In this document: piece by piece, positions 63,501 through 64,000 of the stretch
Numbering within the stretch: the first letter of the stretch is position 1
How the letters are laid out: every line of letters begins with the position of its first letter
Assembly (NCBI GenBank): GCA_030272585.1
Contig: BSYQ01000013.1
Span: 496,001-560,000, forward strand
Source: Bryopsis sp. KO-2023
Taxonomy: Eukaryota; Chlorophyta; Ulvophyceae; Bryopsidales; Bryopsidaceae
Direction of reading: 5' to 3'
DNA: 64,000 bases
The notes under the pieces: model-generated
What the model was told of the DNA's origin: nothing
The model's database searches: none
The model's input: only the letters and a program-made list of their open reading frames with translations
Program-made: the position numbers and the translations under genes

Positions 63501-64000
63501 TGATTTTCCTGCTCCCCAGGGGATGCTCCGGTTTTACCCTGAGAGACTCCTCTTCCACAAGTCCTCCATGCTGAGGCACCTCAGGATACTGCTTTCGGAT
63601 CATGCACGTGATCTGATCGAGAAGGGGGAGATCACCGTCCAAGCCACACAAACCAAAAAAAGAAAAGGGAACATAAGCACAGTCTTGTGCAGCGATGACA
63701 GCGATGACGGTGGTGGTGGGGGTGACAGGACCTTGGCTTTGCATGAAATAGACAGATTTCTGGGTGAGAGACAGAATATGGGCAAGTGTAGTGAACCCCT
63801 GGTGTGGTGGCGGGAAAATAAAAGTCGACTTCCGATAGTCAGTGAGTTGGCTCGTCGGTATCTTGCTGTCCCAAGCAGCTCAGCTGCTAGTGAGCGTGCG
63901 TTTTCAAAACTGGGACACATAGTGCGTTCTAGAAGGTCACGGTTATCCGATGATCACGTCACCGAGCTTTCACTTTTATCGGGCTGGTGTGAAGAGCGGG
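60530..64000 (+). CDS. hAT transposase, six exons, 3' end outside the window
   Basis: Exons by splice signals and frame: 60530-60737, 60823-61058, 61346-62176, 62309-62386, 62696-63027, 63198-64000; all phases match, giving about 829 aa to the window edge. A BED-type zinc finger (C60-x2-C63-x16-H80-x4-H85) spans intron 1. The first catalytic Asp is in FTTDLW (about 233), the second in IISDCGSN (about 305), followed by the C-x2-H of RCSLHMLHN (325/328). A G/E-repeat and a poly-Ala run lie at the end of exon 3 and in exon 4. The last exon has the dimerisation region: WWRENKSRLPIVSELARRYL, then SSSAASERAFSKLG. No stop interrupts it, so the copy may be active. It cuts and pastes hAT DNA in the nucleus. 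Confidence 0.88.
61087..61310. repeat. 56-bp minisatellite in hAT intron 2, four copies
   Basis: Near-perfect units starting TGCATGTGTTGTTGTGTTGC, each containing the palindrome CTGGAATTTCCAG. It lies wholly within intron 61059-61345. Confidence 0.92.
62420..62610. repeat. TTTTACGG array in hAT intron 4
   Basis: About 190 bp of irregular GGTTTTTTCC / GGTTTTTTAC / GGTGTTTTAC units. The core word TTACGG equals the subterminal word at 60080-60400. The first units read CCGG and later ones ACGG. Confidence 0.85.

Larger units (their letters stand above)
60066..64000 (+). mobile_element. hAT DNA transposon, 5' part (continues beyond the window)
   Basis: A candidate left end CAGAGATAGGAC at 60066 fits the hAT terminal pattern and resembles the foldback element ends (CAGAC). 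It is followed by about 320 bp of subterminal sequence filled with TTACGGT/ACCGTAA words in both orientations (60080-60400). Then comes a spliced hAT transposase gene. The right end and the target duplication are outside the window, so the boundary is provisional. Confidence 0.7.

Noticed and set aside
1-64000. CRISPR arrays, rRNA genes, bacterial operons
   Set aside because: No regularly spaced identical repeats with unique spacers, no rRNA-like sequence, and genes are spliced or retroelement-derived.

Overview
The window is eukaryotic nuclear DNA dominated by transposable elements. Supporting evidence is spliced genes with GT-AG introns, Ty3/gypsy chromoviruses with C-terminal chromodomains, a BED-finger hAT transposase and deep nesting of LTR elements. 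No bacterial gene organisation, rRNA, tRNA or CRISPR array is seen. A plant or streptophyte-alga-like genome is my best guess, but the sequence alone does not fix the organism.

Layout. (1) 1-14122: a large non-autonomous LTR element on the minus strand (LARD1). It is cut by the window start, and its 5' LTR is split by a complete, near-pristine chromovirus (element 2, 6294-14079, target duplication GCAGG). (2) 14123-33484: a chromovirus on the minus strand (element 3a). LARD1 sits in its 3' LTR, a second complete LARD (LARD2, 18750-27895, plus strand, duplication CCAAC) sits in its pol, and a 1.3-kb hAT-like foldback element sits upstream of the protease. (3) 33485-49472: host DNA. It contains an ankyrin-repeat exon split by a complete chromovirus (element 4, 34069-42301, duplication GTTCC), followed by a tandemly duplicated cluster of spliced gene fragments on the minus strand. 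(4) 49473-57578: a second, almost identical copy of element 3 (3b), free of LARDs and cut in gag. (5) 57579-60065: the 3' LTR and internal part of another minus-strand LTR element (element 5). (6) 60066-64000: the 5' part of a hAT transposon whose six-exon transposase is open to the window edge.

How the parts relate. Elements 2, 3, 4 and LARD2 share one primer-binding site (TGGTTTCGGAGC), and LARD1 carries its reverse complement. The LARDs also share polypurine tract, LTR termini and leader motifs with element 3 and carry a relic of its pol, so they look like parasites mobilised by element 3 proteins. Elements 3 and 4 both carry, between pol and the 3' LTR, an extra ORF with a predicted N-terminal coiled coil and a C-terminal RING-like cysteine/histidine cluster of nearly identical spacing. 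Both also carry extra ORFs before gag. Element 4 is organised like an operon with ATGA stop/start overlaps, whereas element 2 has a -1 frameshift signal (GGGAAAC plus a stem-loop). The shared accessory ORF and the polycistronic layout are the most novel features of the window.
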